Part shown: in pieces, positions 6,578 through 12,193 of the stretch
Position numbering within the stretch: position 1 is the stretch's first letter
Layout: each line of letters starts with the position of its first letter
Assembly (NCBI GenBank): GCA_049300095.1
Contig: JBAQYM010000079.1
Coordinates: 1-14,448 of the forward strand
Origin: SbD1 sp049300095
Lineage (GTDB): Bacteria; Desulfobacterota; Syntrophobacteria; Syntrophobacterales; Syntrophobacteraceae
Direction: 5' to 3'
DNA: 14,448 bases
Notes under the pieces: model-generated
Databases searched by the model: none
The model's input: the letters and a program-made list of their open reading frames with translations, nothing else
What the model was told of the DNA's origin: nothing
Position numbers and translations under genes: made by a program

Positions 6578-6679
6578 TTATTCGGGCTTTCGCTCCTCAT
6601 CTCGGACCTTTTCAATTCTCCGTCTGCACGCTTCCGCCTCCTTCAGTTTGTCGATTGCTGTCTGATGGGCGTAGCTCAT
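6578..6679 (-). CDS. 33-aa basic helical protein
   Basis: An ATG at 6679 overlaps the stop of the upstream gene as ATGA and opens a 33-codon frame beginning MSYAHQTAIDKLKEAEACRR, rich in Lys, Glu and Arg, ending at a TAA (6578-6580). A purine-rich GGAGGAGGG lies 14 bases upstream, rather far. The frame exactly fills the space between two genes of the operon. It is probably a single charged helix. Function is unknown and it could be a non-coding filler, but the stop-start overlap favours translation. Confidence 0.5.
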   Translation of the reverse strand: MSYAHQTAIDKLKEAEACRRRIEKVRDEERKPE

Positions 6680-7125
6680 GCGCCGGAGAAGACCCTCCTC
6701 CGAAAGTCCGTCCAGGTAGTAAAAACCGTCATGGCGCGAGTCGGGTTCGCCGCCCCTTTTCCTCGTGAACTTCCTGCCCCAATTGCTTTGGAATCTCCCC
6801 CATTGTTCCCCTCTTTTCTTTTGCGGATGAAGTTTAATGCCTCCTGTAAGCCGTCTTCTTTTTCCCCGGACCTAATCCTTTCCTCAAAAGAGTTCACATC
6901 GATCAACCACCTTCCGTCTTTCTTGAAGGCGGTCCCAATCAGCTTCCCTGCCTGGCAGCGGAACCGCAATGTTGCCGCCGATATTCCGTACATTGCCTCC
7001 GCCTTCTTTGGGGGGACAAAACGCGGCCGATCTGCCTTGCCCTCCAGTTCCCTGATTCTTGCGTGCAGTTTACGCACGTCGGCCTCAAGGTTCGCTATGC
7101 GCCTGTAGATTTTTGATACTTGCAT
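6676..7125 (-). CDS. Helix-turn-helix (MerR/excisionase-like) protein
   Basis: The 149-aa protein opens MQVSKIYRRIANLEADVRKL, a short coiled coil, followed by FVPPKKAEAMYGISAATLRF and then a beta-hairpin-like GTAFKKDGRWLIDVNSFEER. This is the winged-helix layout of MerR/excisionase-type DNA-binding domains (about residues 35-87). The C-terminal third is basic and Gly/Ser rich, probably disordered. The start at 7125 has AGGAAG about five bases upstream and is preferred over an in-frame ATG at 7182. Being second in the early operon, it may regulate transcription or recombination directionality. It is not next to the integrase. Confidence 0.65.
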   Translation of the reverse strand: MQVSKIYRRIANLEADVRKLHARIRELEGKADRPRFVPPKKAEAMYGISAATLRFRCQAGKLIGTAFKKDGRWLIDVNSFEERIRSGEKEDGLQEALNFIRKRKEGNNGGDSKAIGAGSSRGKGAANPTRAMTVFTTWTDFRRRVFSGA

Positions 7126-7212
7126 GTTACTTCCTGGATGCCTATGAATTGCAACTAAGAGTTCGGAGGCGGCAGATCTCAAGCGTTTGGGTCCTGCCGG
7201 CTCCCAGTTGAT

Positions 7213-7437
7213 CTATGCTGTTTTGGCCTCGTCAGTGAGTGTTTTGAGCTTGCCGATTATTTCGCTGGTGAGAATTCCGTTGATCTTGCTGTCCTTGCCC
7301 CAGTGCCTGCGGACGATGGTTCTGACGGTGTGTGGGTTGTACCCGTTGGCTTCCGCCCAATCCTCTAGGATCATGCCTTTCATGAGCAGGCATCCCCTGA
7401 GGAGGTCAAATTCACTTGTGCGCTTCCTTGTCTTCAT
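7213..7437 (-). CDS. Cro-like small DNA-binding protein
   Basis: This 74-aa protein is the first gene of the leftward early operon, divergent from the repressor across 81 bp, the position of cro. The sequence contains MILEDWAEANGYNPHTVRTI followed by VRRHWGKDSKING and a short helix, resembling the BcepMu gp16-type phage DNA-binding family (a helix-turn-helix followed by a basic strand). A GGAG lies 11 bases upstream of the ATG. It probably acts at the switch operators, but the Cro role is inferred from position only. Confidence 0.65.
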   Translation of the reverse strand: MKTRKRTSEFDLLRGCLLMKGMILEDWAEANGYNPHTVRTIVRRHWGKDSKINGILTSEIIGKLKTLTDEAKTA

Positions 7438-7481
7438 ATATGTGTATTCTCCTGTTGGCTATTGGGCGATGTTTCGTGCGT

Positions 7482-7509
7482 GTGACACCGTTATAGTTCT
7501 GCTTCTAAA
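7482..7509 (+). promoter_or_regulatory. Candidate repressor promoter (PRM-like)
   Basis: GTGACA (7482-7487) and TCTAAA (7504-7509) are separated by 16 bp. Transcription would begin about 7516-7519, at or next to the repressor ATG. There is no Shine-Dalgarno sequence before that ATG, which fits a leaderless message as in lambda cI transcribed from PRM. The match to consensus is moderate (5/6 and 4/6). Confidence 0.4.
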
Positions 7510-7518
7510 GTTGTGTAA
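7490..7518 (-). promoter_or_regulatory. Candidate early leftward promoter
   Basis: On the minus strand TTACAC (plus 7513-7518) and TATAAC (plus 7490-7495) are spaced by 17 bp and point into the Cro-like gene and the early operon. The -35 box touches the repressor start codon, and the whole promoter overlaps the opposed repressor promoter. A small palindrome GTGTGACAC (7480-7488) just downstream of the -10 box is a possible operator. Confidence 0.5.
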
Positions 7519-8271
7519 ATGGATAATTTGAAATCCGAAGCAGGAAGTAGAATCTTTTTTGCCAGAAAGTCTCTACGCCTTACGCAGAAAGACTTTGCGG
7601 CTGGCATTGGGATCTCTCCCAGCACGTTGAGCGAAATCGAAGCTCGCAAGTCCGCCGTACAAGAATACCACTTAATCGCCATAGAACTGCGGTACGGCAT
7701 AAGTCGGGAATGGGTTGAGTTCGGGCGCGGCGAAATGCGAGTAAATAAAGTGCGGGAGCCTGAACTGTGTCCGAGCATCCTCCTTTTCGGCGAGTGGGCG
7801 GACAAACCAGAGGTGCGCCTCGAAGATTATTACGCAGCTCCGCTCCTGGACGGCAGCATCGCGGCAGGCCTCGGTCTCGCCGGTCTTGTGTTTGACCGGG
7901 AAAACGTAAGGTCTTTTGTTTGGATATACGCCCCAGAACTTCGTGATCGCAGATCGCACAAGCTTTTGGCAGTGGAGGTTGATCAGAAAAGCGGGGACAG
8001 TATGCGCCCGACACTGGAACCCGGTGACATTGTGCTTGTCGATCATGACGATCCAGCGGGAAGCACCGATCTTTTTTTCGGAGGCAAGATATACGCAATC
8101 AGCGACGAGGATGGTGGGTGCTCAATAAAGCGCGTTTATAAGGCCAAGAAGGGTTTCATAATCGGCTCGGATAATCGCAGTGTCGCCCCCGAACCAGCCT
8201 GGACCACGAATATTTCAGAACTGATTATCGGCCGCGTAGTCTGGGGCTGGCGCAACCTGCTTGATGTGTAA
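7519..8271 (+). CDS. CI/LexA-type repressor (XRE helix-turn-helix plus S24 peptidase)
   Basis: The 250-aa protein has an N-terminal helix-turn-helix (about residues 20-46, LTQKDFAAGIGISPSTLSEI) and a C-terminal S24 peptidase domain. In the latter GDSMRPTLEPGDIVLVD places the catalytic Ser at 161 and CSIKRVY the catalytic Lys at 204. Both are present, so RecA-stimulated self-cleavage should be possible. A candidate Ala116-Gly117 cleavage bond lies in the linker (SIAAG). It would hold the early operon silent and be removed by the SOS response. No ribosome binding site precedes the ATG. An internal start is not obvious, since the frame opens with a helix expected in the domain. Confidence 0.9.
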   Translation: MDNLKSEAGSRIFFARKSLRLTQKDFAAGIGISPSTLSEIEARKSAVQEYHLIAIELRYGISREWVEFGRGEMRVNKVREPELCPSILLFGEWADKPEVRLEDYYAAPLLDGSIAAGLGLAGLVFDRENVRSFVWIYAPELRDRRSHKLLAVEVDQKSGDSMRPTLEPGDIVLVDHDDPAGSTDLFFGGKIYAISDEDGGCSIKRVYKAKKGFIIGSDNRSVAPEPAWTTNISELIIGRVVWGWRNLLDV

Positions 8272-8283
8272 AGGAATGGCATT

Positions 8284-8514
8284 GTGAGCTTCAAGGCTCT
8301 GTTCCTCGCCCCGATTTTTGTTGTCCTGTTCGCGCTCTACATCTGGCCGACTCCCTACCGCTACGCACAAGTCACAACAAGAAACAAAATCCTCCAGATA
8401 CGAATCAACCGCCTCACCGACGAAACTTACGTCCGTACGGTCAAGGGCTGGAAACCCGTTCCAAAGGATCGCGGGGATAAACTGGCAGAATTTGCTGTAC
8501 CCGTCGCCCCATAG
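8284..8514 (+). CDS. Small single-pass membrane protein
   Basis: A GTG start at 8284, preceded by AAAGGA eight bases upstream, gives a 76-aa protein 12 bp after the repressor stop. Residues 5-22 (ALFLAPIFVVLFALYIWP) form one strongly hydrophobic helix, followed by a polar, basic tail of about 50 residues. It could be a membrane anchor or an uncleaved signal sequence exposing the tail to the periplasm. It probably shares the repressor transcript, so it would be expressed in the lysogen, as with superinfection-exclusion or lysogenic-conversion proteins. The function is unknown. Confidence 0.6.
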   Translation: MSFKALFLAPIFVVLFALYIWPTPYRYAQVTTRNKILQIRINRLTDETYVRTVKGWKPVPKDRGDKLAEFAVPVAP

Positions 8515-8564
8515 TTCCCTCCACCCGGCATTTGCGCTAAAAAGTTGCCGTAATTGACAGTTGT

Positions 8565-8588
8565 GTTGCATCCAACATGGATGTCAAT
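8565..8588. promoter_or_regulatory. Imperfect inverted repeat, possible operator
   Basis: TTGCATCC-AACAT-GGATGTCAA is an inverted repeat with one inserted base in the right arm. It lies 10 bp upstream of the -35 box of the promoter at 8599. A regulator, possibly the downstream gene product or the CI-like protein, could bind here. This rests on symmetry and position alone. Confidence 0.35.
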
Positions 8589-8598
8589 AAAAAACATC

Positions 8599-8627
8599 TT
8601 GACAAATATTGTATTCATTTTTAGTAT
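8599..8627 (+). promoter_or_regulatory. Sigma-70-type promoter for the 8686 gene and integrase
   Basis: A perfect TTGACA (8599-8604) is followed after exactly 17 bp by TAGTAT (8622-8627). Transcription would start near 8634, giving a leader of about 50 nt before the ATG at 8686. The integrase follows 15 bp after that gene and is probably on the same transcript. Confidence 0.65.
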
Positions 8628-8685
8628 TGGGATGCTGGCATTATGCAGGTACCGTACATCCACTATTTCAAAGGAGGAGAAGGCA

Positions 8686-9144
8686 ATGCCAACCCAAGCT
8701 GAATTAAGAAAAAAGGCTAACGATCTGAGGGATATGCTTACTCGCAAACTCAACAGCCAGGGCTGGGACAGTATCCGGCAATTTACCCAGAAGAGCGGCG
8801 TTCCATATAGCCAGGAAACAACCAGGAGGGCTTTCACCGAGAGCGAGAAACCCTTGGAACCGGCAACCCTTGCGATCATTTGCCGACATCTTGGATACTC
8901 TCCGGAAGATATTAAGTCGATCCTTCGCGACTACACGGATGATGAGCATCTCTGGCCCCTGATCGGCCGGCAGGACACAAAGATGACCATTTACGATCAG
9001 GCTCTCATGCTTGCCGTGGAGCAGATCACAAAGGATCATCCCGAACTCTTGCGCTCCCTCGCGGACTATCTTGATCTTCTCGCAGCCTCCACAGGCGCGG
9101 ATGTCAAGGAGCACACGGAGAAGTTGCGCCGAAAGAAAAAGTGA
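8686..9144 (+). CDS. Putative DNA-binding regulator upstream of the integrase
   Basis: The 152-aa protein starts MPTQAELRKKANDLRDMLTR after a strong AAAGGAGG eight bases upstream of the ATG. Its middle part (about residues 28-80: DSIRQFTQKSGVPYSQETTR, then TLAIICRHLGYSPEDIKSIL) reads like a divergent XRE-type helix-turn-helix domain. The C-terminal half is helical with a Lys/Arg tail. An upstream open frame from 8554 would overlap the promoter and is rejected. Placed 15 bp before the integrase, it may control integration or excision. It does not look like a classical small excisionase. Function is unproven. Confidence 0.6.
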   Translation: MPTQAELRKKANDLRDMLTRKLNSQGWDSIRQFTQKSGVPYSQETTRRAFTESEKPLEPATLAIICRHLGYSPEDIKSILRDYTDDEHLWPLIGRQDTKMTIYDQALMLAVEQITKDHPELLRSLADYLDLLAASTGADVKEHTEKLRRKKK

Positions 9145-9159
9145 TCGGGGAGGGCCGCC

Positions 9160-10350
9160 ATGTCCATTTTTAAACGCCTGATATGTGTTTCCTGCGGGAA
9201 GGTATCCCAAGCCGCAAAGGAAGCAAAAACGGCCCCTGCGTGTCCAAAATGCGGCGGCAAACAAGACTATTCCGATAAGTGGTATGTGTCGCTTTCCATG
9301 CCCCAGGCTAACGGCTCGCAGAAGAAGATCACCAAGGCCGTCCACCGGAATAGGAAAGTTGCCGAAGACCTGGAGGTCAAGCTCAAAAACGCCAGGATCG
9401 AGGGTGAAATATACGAAAGCAGGCGGGCGCGGCTCCTATTTGAAGATGCAGCCGATATATTCCTGAAATGGTGCGGACAGCGTGTGCGGGAAGGCAATCT
9501 CGGCCCCCGGACACTGGAGATGTACGAGGGGAGGTTGCGCCACAATCTCATTCCGGCCTTCAAGGGCCGCGACCTGCTGAAAATCACTCGCGACATGATC
9601 GAGGACTATAAATCGGACAGGATGGAGAACGGGCAGCGCATGGTGACCAAAAAAGTGGGTGATGATTTGAAGGAAGTTCCCGTTGGTCCAATCGCCCCAG
9701 CCTCGATCAATCGTGAATTGGCAACGCTCAAACGCCTTTTTTCCGTCATGCATAAGCAGGGGCGGATAAAGCACAATCCGGCCGAACACGTCGAACTTTT
9801 GAAGGAAGATAATAAGAGAGAACGCTGCCTTACGCAGGAAGAAATCGAATCCCTGCTGCGGGAGTGCAAGACCCATCATCTGCGCACGGCCGTGCTCATT
9901 GCCCTTAACACTGGCCTTCGGCTCGATGGTTGCCTGTCCCTTCGCTGGGAAGAAATCGACTTCACGAGAAACATCATCACCAAGCGCGTGAAGGGCCTAA
10001 AGGAAGTCAGGATACCCCTCACCCGTCAGCTTCGCGAGGAACTGAACATGCACCGCGGAATCGCGGGCCTCGTAATCCCATCCCCCAAGAAGCGCGGTGA
10101 AAAGATTTGCCGGAGCGCCAACATCGGTCTCGATACTGCCTGCCGTCGGGCCGGGATCGAGGATTTCACCTTCCACGATCTCCGGCACACCTTTGCCACC
10201 CACTTCCTTCAAAAAACCCGGGACATCCATACGCTGGCGCAGATCATGGGGCATTCCACCACCCACATGAGCGAGCGGTACGCCCATCTTCTCGAAGATC
10301 ACAAGCAGGAACAGATGCGCATTTTCGAGGAAGGATTGACCCTTTCCTAG
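9160..10350 (+). CDS. int: Tyrosine recombinase (integrase) with N-terminal zinc ribbon
   Basis: The 396-aa protein has a C-terminal tyrosine-recombinase domain with Arg254 (NTGLR), a Lys near 278, His339 and Arg342 (HDLRHTFATHFL), His365 (MGHS) and the nucleophile Tyr374 (SERYAHL). All catalytic positions are present, although TGLRLDGCLSL lacks the common Glu two residues after the Arg motif. A SAM-like core-binding domain spans about 92-205. The N-terminus carries Cys9-x2-Cys12 and Cys28-x2-Cys31, a zinc ribbon. The start has GGGAGG just upstream. It catalyses integration and excision at the att site, presumably the tRNA-Arg 3' end 325 bp downstream. Confidence 0.93.
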   Translation: MSIFKRLICVSCGKVSQAAKEAKTAPACPKCGGKQDYSDKWYVSLSMPQANGSQKKITKAVHRNRKVAEDLEVKLKNARIEGEIYESRRARLLFEDAADIFLKWCGQRVREGNLGPRTLEMYEGRLRHNLIPAFKGRDLLKITRDMIEDYKSDRMENGQRMVTKKVGDDLKEVPVGPIAPASINRELATLKRLFSVMHKQGRIKHNPAEHVELLKEDNKRERCLTQEEIESLLRECKTHHLRTAVLIALNTGLRLDGCLSLRWEEIDFTRNIITKRVKGLKEVRIPLTRQLREELNMHRGIAGLVIPSPKKRGEKICRSANIGLDTACRRAGIEDFTFHDLRHTFATHFLQKTRDIHTLAQIMGHSTTHMSERYAHLLEDHKQEQMRIFEEGLTLS

Positions 10351-10369
10351 AAGTTGACACCGAAGATGA

Positions 10370-10510
10370 AAAAAGTGACCGATGTCACCAAGCCGCCTCG
10401 TGCGGCTTTTTTTATATTATCGAGAACATGTAATAATACCGGTTATTTATGCACCATCTTAGATGTAACTACTCAGCCTCTAAAATGGAAAAGTGACTAA
10501 ATAGTGACCG
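10370..10510 (+). repeat. Three AGTGAC direct repeats beyond the integrase
   Basis: AAAAGTGACC (10371-10380), AAAAGTGACT (10489-10498) and TAGTGACCG (10502-10510) lie between the integrase stop and the tRNA gene. Direct repeats in this position are where integrase arm-type binding sites occur in temperate phages. The sequence match is short and could be chance. Confidence 0.35.
10391..10413 (+). terminator. Rho-independent terminator of the integrase transcript
   Basis: A 6-bp stem AGCCGC/GCGGCT with a five-base loop (10391-10407) is followed by a run of seven T (10407-10413). It lies 40 bp after the integrase stop. Confidence 0.85.
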
Positions 10511-10580
10511 GCGAATTACTCGGGGGCATGATTACGAAATTGAATATTCACCGTGTATATCGTTTTATTTCGCTATGTTA

Positions 10581-10612
10581 TGTCATCTAATAGGATGTCA
10601 CTACATGACATC
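10581..10612. repeat. Iteron-like half site and inverted repeat near the attachment site
   Basis: TGTCATCT (10581-10588) is identical to the left half of the origin iterons. It is followed by GATGTCA-CTACA-TGACATC (10594-10612), a perfect 7-bp-arm inverted repeat. The surroundings are AT rich (about 10553-10622). These may be binding sites for integrase, an excision factor or the initiator, but none can be assigned. Confidence 0.45.
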
Positions 10613-10636
10613 TATTATATAAACATCCGGGGCGGG

Positions 10637-10667
10637 GAAAAAGAAAACCCCCTGAGATTTCAGGGGG
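10637..10667 (-). terminator. Terminator downstream of tRNA-Arg
   Basis: CCCCCTGA and TCAGGGGG (10648-10667) form a perfect 8-bp stem with a four-base loop. On the minus strand it is followed by TTTTCTTTTT (10638-10647). It lies 8 bases beyond the 3' end of the tRNA and would end its transcript. Confidence 0.85.
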
Positions 10668-10674
10668 TTACTGA

Positions 10675-10748
10675 CGCGCCCAGTAGGATTCGAACCTACG
10701 ACCTACGGATTCGTAGTCCGGCACTCTATCCAGCTGAGCTATGGGCGC
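10675..10748 (-). tRNA. tRNA-Arg (anticodon ACG), probable attachment site
   Basis: The 74-nt cloverleaf folds with acceptor arms GCGCCCA/TGGGCGC, D arm GCTC/GAGT, T arm GTAGG-TTCGAAT-CCTAC and anticodon loop CTACGAA, giving anticodon ACG. A20 in the D loop is the usual arginine identity base, and the discriminator is G. CCA is not encoded. One C-U mismatch (27-43) closes the anticodon stem. The 3' end faces the integrase gene, the classical arrangement for phage integration into tRNA genes. Confidence 0.95.
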
Positions 10749-10821
10749 AACACGAACTCTGACATTTACCAGAAGTTTCCCCAAAAAGCAAACCTCAATT
10801 CCCGCGACTGCGAGATTTCGG

Positions 10822-10909
10822 CATGCCGGGGGCGCTGATCTTTCCCTCGAGATTTTACCATGCCGGGGGCGCTGATCATACCCGCGAGATTTTATCGCGC
10901 CGGGGGAGG
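10822..10909. repeat. 37-bp tandem repeat next to the tRNA
   Basis: CATGCCGGGGGCGCTGATC occurs at 10822-10840 and again, identical, at 10859-10877. A partial third copy starts at 10896 (CGCGCCGGGGG), exactly 37 bp later. The second part of the unit (CCCNCGAGATTTTA) is also repeated, and a degenerate copy of it precedes the first unit (10801-10820). No coding frame fits it. Confidence 0.8.
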
Positions 10910-10921
10910 TTAGCGCAAAGG

Positions 10922-11009
10922 CGAGCTTTTGCCCCGCGGGAAAGCGGTTGCCGCACGCAGGGCATCCTGGTTCGCAGAAAGTAGTTGCCGGGAATACGAG
11001 CTTTTGCCC
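10922..11009. repeat. 13-bp direct repeat pair
   Basis: CGAGCTTTTGCCC appears at 10922-10934 and 10997-11009, 75 bp apart, in the region just past the 3' end of the isochorismatase gene. Flanking sequence is only loosely similar. Together with the 37-bp tandem repeat it fills the stretch 10749-11022, where I see no gene. Confidence 0.5.
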
Positions 11010-11022
11010 TGCCTGGGAGAGG

Positions 11023-11574
11023 TCACCGGAAATCGGCGATGAATTGTTCGCAGTTCACCACCTTTGCGTAGATGCCGTTCAGGGCCGAGAGGAAGGCGGC
11101 GTGGACGTGCTCGGCGGGGACGGTCGTGTCCCTGAACGAGAGGACCTTCGTTGCGCACGCGTCGTGGAGCAGGGTGCATTCGAAGCCGTGGTCGAAGGCG
11201 GCGCGGGTGGTGGCGTCCACGCACATGTGCGTCATCATGCCGGCGATAGCGAGGTTTTTTATACCTGTTTCCTTGAGGTGATCGAGCAGGCGGGTAGCCC
11301 GGAAGCTGTTGGGGAAATTCTTTTCGATGACCGTTTCGGTTGCGAGCGGCTTGACGTTTTCATGGAAGGCCGCGCCGGAGGTCCCGGGGAGAAAGAAGGC
11401 GGCGCCGGGGCGCACGGAGATGTGCCGGATATGGACGAGGGGCAGCTTTTGTTCCCGGAAAAGCGCCAGGACTTCCGCTGCCCGAAGGCTTGCGGCGACG
11501 CTTCCGACAAGCTCCATTTTCCCGCCGGGGAAATAGTCGTTTTGAAGGTCGATCAAAATAAGGGCGGTATTCAT
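11023..11574 (-). CDS. Isochorismatase-family cysteine hydrolase
   Basis: The 183-aa protein shows the cysteine-hydrolase triad: Asp9 in ALILIDLQNDY, Lys85 in IEKNFPNSF and the nucleophile Cys118 in GMMTHMCVDATTRAAFDHGF. The length is typical of single-domain members (nicotinamidase, isochorismatase and related hydrolases). The substrate cannot be read from the sequence. Lack of the full metal-binding Asp-x-His-x2-His layout makes nicotinamidase less likely. The start has AGGGG seven bases upstream. It stands alone, separated by 619 bp of repeats from the next gene and by 274 bp from the tRNA, and looks like ordinary chromosomal content. Confidence 0.88.
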   Translation of the reverse strand: MNTALILIDLQNDYFPGGKMELVGSVAASLRAAEVLALFREQKLPLVHIRHISVRPGAAFFLPGTSGAAFHENVKPLATETVIEKNFPNSFRATRLLDHLKETGIKNLAIAGMMTHMCVDATTRAAFDHGFECTLLHDACATKVLSFRDTTVPAEHVHAAFLSALNGIYAKVVNCEQFIADFR

Positions 11575-11693
11575 CGATTTACCCCTGTTTACTGGTGCGG
11601 ATGCGGATGCGCCGCCGTGGCGGCCGGGTCTTTAACTCGGTGCGGGAAAGGGCTTCCTGATAACCGGCGACGGGCCGGATATCGGCACGTCCG

Positions 11694-12080
11694 TCATTGC
11701 GGCGGAAGCCCACTTAATCCGTCAACTTAAGAAACGCCCGATGAATTGGGTCGTGCCCACTGGTGCGAATTTGCCGTACAAATGCTTATCCATTCGGAAG
11801 ACAGCGGCGTACAGCCGGTCCGTTCCGAAGGGGACTCCTCCCCCTTCGATGGGGGAGGTCGGGTGGGGGTGTCGTGGGCGGACGAGAGGAAATTACGCGG
11901 GTTGTTCGACCCCCTCCCCCGGCCCCTCCCTCCAGGGGAGGGGAGTCCCCTTCGGATCCCCCGGTCATCACATCGTGCCACACGCGGGCTTTCACCTCCC
12001 TCCAAGGGAGGGAGTCCCCTTTGGATCCCCGGCGCAGGCTCTTCTGTTAAGTTGACGGGCACGGGCTTCCGCCGGAATGA
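11694..12080. repeat. Nested inverted-repeat element in the 619-bp intergenic region
   Basis: Outer arms of about 40 bp (11694-11733 and 12042-12080) share GGCGGAAGCCC and CCGTCAACTTAA in inverted orientation, with a few mismatches. Inside them a perfect 15-bp inverted pair, TCCGAAGGGGACTCC (11824-11838) and GGAGTCCCCTTCGGA (11942-11956), encloses G-rich and C-rich tracts. A near-identical extra copy of the right part (GGAGTCCCCTTTGGATCCCC) sits at 12011-12030. Short frames across it are low complexity, so it is most likely a non-coding palindromic mobile repeat (MITE- or REP-like). No gene is seen in 11575-12193. Confidence 0.7.
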
Positions 12081-12098
12081 TGTGTTGTGGTGTTCTCA

Positions 12099-12146
12099 CT
12101 TGTTTCTTTGCTCGTTTCTCTACTTGTTTCTTTACCCGTTTCTTTA
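12099..12146. repeat. Four tandem 12-bp units
   Basis: CTTGTTTCTTTG, CTCGTTTCTCTA, CTTGTTTCTTTA and CCCGTTTCTTTA follow one another without gaps, 48 bp downstream of the UbiB-like gene stop. They are followed by two copies of AAATTCCCTC. On the minus strand this is a purine-rich (A/G) stretch. No function is evident. Confidence 0.75.
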
Positions 12147-12193
12147 CAATAAATTCCCTCAAATTCCCTCTTTTCCAACTCCGTTCGACACGA

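Noticed and set aside
10553..10762. Plus-strand frame ending PSRIRTYDLRIRSPALYPAE
   Set aside because: This is the reverse strand of the tRNA-Arg gene translated by chance, a well-known annotation artefact.
10822..10909. CRISPR-like array
   Set aside because: The 37-bp units are directly tandem with no spacers, and no cas gene is present.
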